DNA from: Gammaproteobacteria bacterium
Lineage (GTDB): Bacteria > Pseudomonadota > Gammaproteobacteria > HK1
Reading direction: 5' to 3'
DNA length: 64,000 bases
Assembly: GCA_021773795.1 (NCBI GenBank)
Contig: JAJFJT010000024.1
Coordinates: 1-64,000, forward strand
The notes beneath the pieces are model-generated. The model saw nothing but the letters and a program-made list of their open reading frames with translations, searched no databases and was not told the origin of the DNA. The position numbers were made by a program, and so were the translations under genes. The stretch's first letter is position 1. Each line of letters opens with the position of its first letter. Shown here in pieces: positions 62,191 to 64,000 of the stretch.

Positions 62191-63405
62191 CTAGAGGCGG
62201 TTGCGCAGATCCTGTCCAGTAAATCCGCGTAGCGGTTGTTCAAGATTTCGCCCCAGTGCAATGGCCTTGAAGCGTTCGCCCATTTCGCTAGGCAGAGTAA
62301 GAGTTTTCAGTTCCTGGATGCGTTTCAGATAGGCCATTTGATCGTCAGGGTCGGTGCGGGCCAGTTGCTGTTCCAGTCCGGTTCCCATGAGAAACCAGGC
62401 TTGGGTGGTGTAGCCTGCGAGTTCCAATCCCGCGTTGGTACCAGCTTGTGCCACGGCGCTGAAATCGACGCTGGCGGTAATGTCCTGCAAGCCGGGCAGT
62501 AGCAGTGGGTCAAAATGTGCGCGGTGGCGATAGTGGCAGACCAGGGTGCCTTGGCGGCGTTCGGGGTGATAGTACTCAGCACGGGTGTAGCCGTAATCAA
62601 ACAGCAAAATCGCTCCGGCCGAGAGGCAATCTGCCAGGGAATTGATCCAGGCACCAAGATGGGGGCAAAGCTCGCTGCGGTAGCCGGGTTGGAATGGCTG
62701 GTCCAGAGATTCTTCAATGCGAGTGATAGTCTTGGATAGGGCTGCTGTTGGTTCTCCGCGCTGCCAGCTGAAATTATCATTATCGCTACATACTTCCAGA
62801 GAATGCGCGCTGTTATCGTCTATTTCGAAGCAGTTTACCGTGAGGGCATCAAGTACTTCATTGCCCAGGATGACGCCTTGGAGTGGCTGAGCGGGTAGTT
62901 GATCGAGCCATACCATGCGCTCGTATAAATGGGGCAGGCGTTCCTTGAGGGCGTGTTGTTGGCGTGCCCGCAGGCCACCGCTTAGCTCCAGGATAAGGTA
63001 GCGCTGCGGTAGTTGCCCCAGCCTTTCCAGTTCCTCCAGCAAATCCGCAGCGAGACGGCCCGTGCCAGCACCCAGTTCCAGGATCTCGCCGGCTTTCCCA
63101 AAAGGCTCCAGCAGTTCAGCGACCTGGGTGGCAACACAGCGCCCGAATAGGGATGAAATCTCTGGTGCGGTGACAAAATCACCCGTCGCCCCCAGTTGAT
63201 TGGCACCCGCACTGTAGTAACCGAGGGCGGGGTTATAGAGGGCGTGTTCCATGAAGCGTGAAAAAGGCAGCGAGCCGCCGCTGGCTGCGATTTCTGCATG
63301 GATATGATTAGCGAGCTCCCCGCTGCGGGCGCTGGCCTCGGCATCCGGCGAGGGTAGTCCAGACATGGTGTTGTGTGCTGCTTTCTTGGGGTTATAGTTT
63401 GGCAT
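62191..63405 (-). CDS. MidA/NDUFAF7-family SAM-dependent methyltransferase
   Basis: A 404-residue class I methyltransferase (COG1565). Family blocks are GSLPFSRFMEHALYNPALGYY (in parts: LPFSRFMEHALYNP and LGYYS), GDFVTAPEISSLFG (about 73-86), the SAM motif ILELGAGTGRLAADLL (about 108-123) and FDYGYTRAEYYHPER (about 271-285). The mitochondrial relative methylates an arginine of complex I; the bacterial target is not known. A later ATG (63366, MSGLPSP) is an alternative start. Confidence 0.9.
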   Translation of the reverse strand: MPNYNPKKAAHNTMSGLPSPDAEASARSGELANHIHAEIAASGGSLPFSRFMEHALYNPALGYYSAGANQLGATGDFVTAPEISSLFGRCVATQVAELLEPFGKAGEILELGAGTGRLAADLLEELERLGQLPQRYLILELSGGLRARQQHALKERLPHLYERMVWLDQLPAQPLQGVILGNEVLDALTVNCFEIDDNSAHSLEVCSDNDNFSWQRGEPTAALSKTITRIEESLDQPFQPGYRSELCPHLGAWINSLADCLSAGAILLFDYGYTRAEYYHPERRQGTLVCHYRHRAHFDPLLLPGLQDITASVDFSAVAQAGTNAGLELAGYTTQAWFLMGTGLEQQLARTDPDDQMAYLKRIQELKTLTLPSEMGERFKAIALGRNLEQPLRGFTGQDLRNRL

Positions 63406-63455
63406 GGTGCTCGTTGGGCCTTATCCTGCCGTGATGGACCCGACAGGAGATATAA

Positions 63456-64000
63456 ATGGCGGATTATAACGCTGGATTGAGTGGCAAGGTGGCGTTGGTG
63501 ACGGGTGGTGGGCGCCGTGTGGGTGCGGGCATTGTGCGTCATCTTCATGCCCGTGGTATGAGCATTGCCTTGCATTACCGCCATTCGCTGGAGCAGGCTC
63601 AAGCGCTCGCCGCAGAGCTCAATGAGGCGACGCCGGATTCAGTTTATTTGCTCCACGGTAATTTGTTGCATCTCGATGTGCTTGGCAAGATGGTGGATGA
63701 GGTACTAGCCCGCAGCGGGCGGCTGGATGCCGTGGTTAATAATGCCTCCAGCTTCTTTCCCTCACCCATGGGTGGGGTTACCGAGGCCCAGTGGGACGAT
63801 CTCATGGGTACCAATCTGCGCGCTCCCTTTTTTCTCGCTCAGGCAGCGGCGCCGCACCTCGCGGCTTGCGATGGTTGCATCATCAATATCGCGGATATCC
63901 ACGGTTTTCGTCCGCTCAAGGGTTACCCGGTATACAGCATGGCCAAGGCCGGTTTGATCATGCTAACCCACGCCCTGGCCCGGGAACTGGGTCCCAGCGT
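63456..64000 (+). CDS. Pteridine reductase (SDR family), cut by the window edge
   Basis: The first 181 codons are visible. It is a Rossmann-fold short-chain dehydrogenase. The coenzyme motif is TGGGRRVGAG (about 16-25); an Arg pair in this place marks NADPH-using pteridine reductases (PTR1/FolM-like). NNAS (about 93-96) and the active-site Y-x-x-x-K (YSMAK, about 160-164) are present. AGGAG precedes the ATG by 7 bases. Divergent from the methyltransferase gene. Confidence 0.88.
   Translation, partial: MADYNAGLSGKVALVTGGGRRVGAGIVRHLHARGMSIALHYRHSLEQAQALAAELNEATPDSVYLLHGNLLHLDVLGKMVDEVLARSGRLDAVVNNASSFFPSPMGGVTEAQWDDLMGTNLRAPFFLAQAAAPHLAACDGCIINIADIHGFRPLKGYPVYSMAKAGLIMLTHALARELGPS

Overview
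This window is a stretch of a moderately GC-rich gammaproteobacterial chromosome. The evidence for that is gene order more than any single gene: hisI...hisE-tatA-tatB-tatC, DUF2782 beside polA, DUF502 followed by aspS, cca near uppP, and yrfG near cysQ. A fused cysNC after cysD, an NnrS protein and a CHAD protein suggest a free-living, probably sulfur- and nitrogen-cycling bacterium. I cannot name a genus.

Layout. 1-5.8 kb (all minus strand) is a defence cluster transcribed abiEi > abiEii > hsdM > hsdS > hicB-like. The first four genes overlap by 32, 4 and 1 bases, so a type IV toxin-antitoxin pair is built into a type I restriction-modification operon. No hsdR lies inside the window. Repeated gttcac/gtgaac half-sites sit upstream. 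6-16 kb is housekeeping: a Mn exporter of the TMEM165 family, an RluA-type pseudouridine synthase, small membrane proteins, an MFS transporter, typA, dtd and the sulfate-activation genes cysD-cysNC. 15-25 kb holds a LOG-family protein, polA, hisA-hisF, a PP2C phosphatase fused to a formylglycine-generating-enzyme-like domain, a cold-shock protein and a DUF255/thioredoxin-domain protein. 25-34 kb holds a glycosyltransferase, a Ser/Thr kinase with a cyclic-nucleotide-binding-like domain, nnrS, dam, an AsmA-like protein and a two-gene CYTH/CHAD-ParA operon. 34-40 kb is one signalling operon: a 1201-residue histidine kinase with three periplasmic solute-binding domains, a CheY-like receiver, and a REC-PAS-GGDEF-EAL protein.

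40.27-44.08 kb is a small decayed island at the 3' end of tRNA-Lys(TTT). A 43-bp copy of the tRNA 3' half lies at its far end. Inside are an AhpD-like protein, an IS3 copy with a broken orfA, an AT-rich Fic protein, and a fragment resembling the start of an integron-type integrase. 44-56 kb returns to core genes: fmdB-like, DUF502, aspS, FGase, ybdK-like, gcdH, maoC-like, HIT, cysQ, yrfG, tatCBA, hisE, a SYLF protein, hisI and cca.

57.3-61.4 kb, between cca and uppP, is the most unusual region. Six small same-strand genes of unknown function (A-F) are separated by attC-like imperfect palindromes, each ending in a GTTRRRY-type core. This is an integron gene-cassette array without a visible integrase (a CALIN). 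It is preceded by three different inverted-repeat elements and followed by a decayed copy of the cca 3' end, so the whole block appears to have been inserted beside cca. One of the MITE-like elements in front of the array has an inverted partner 51 kb away, next to the Mn exporter. The window ends with uppP, a MidA-type methyltransferase and the start of a pteridine reductase.
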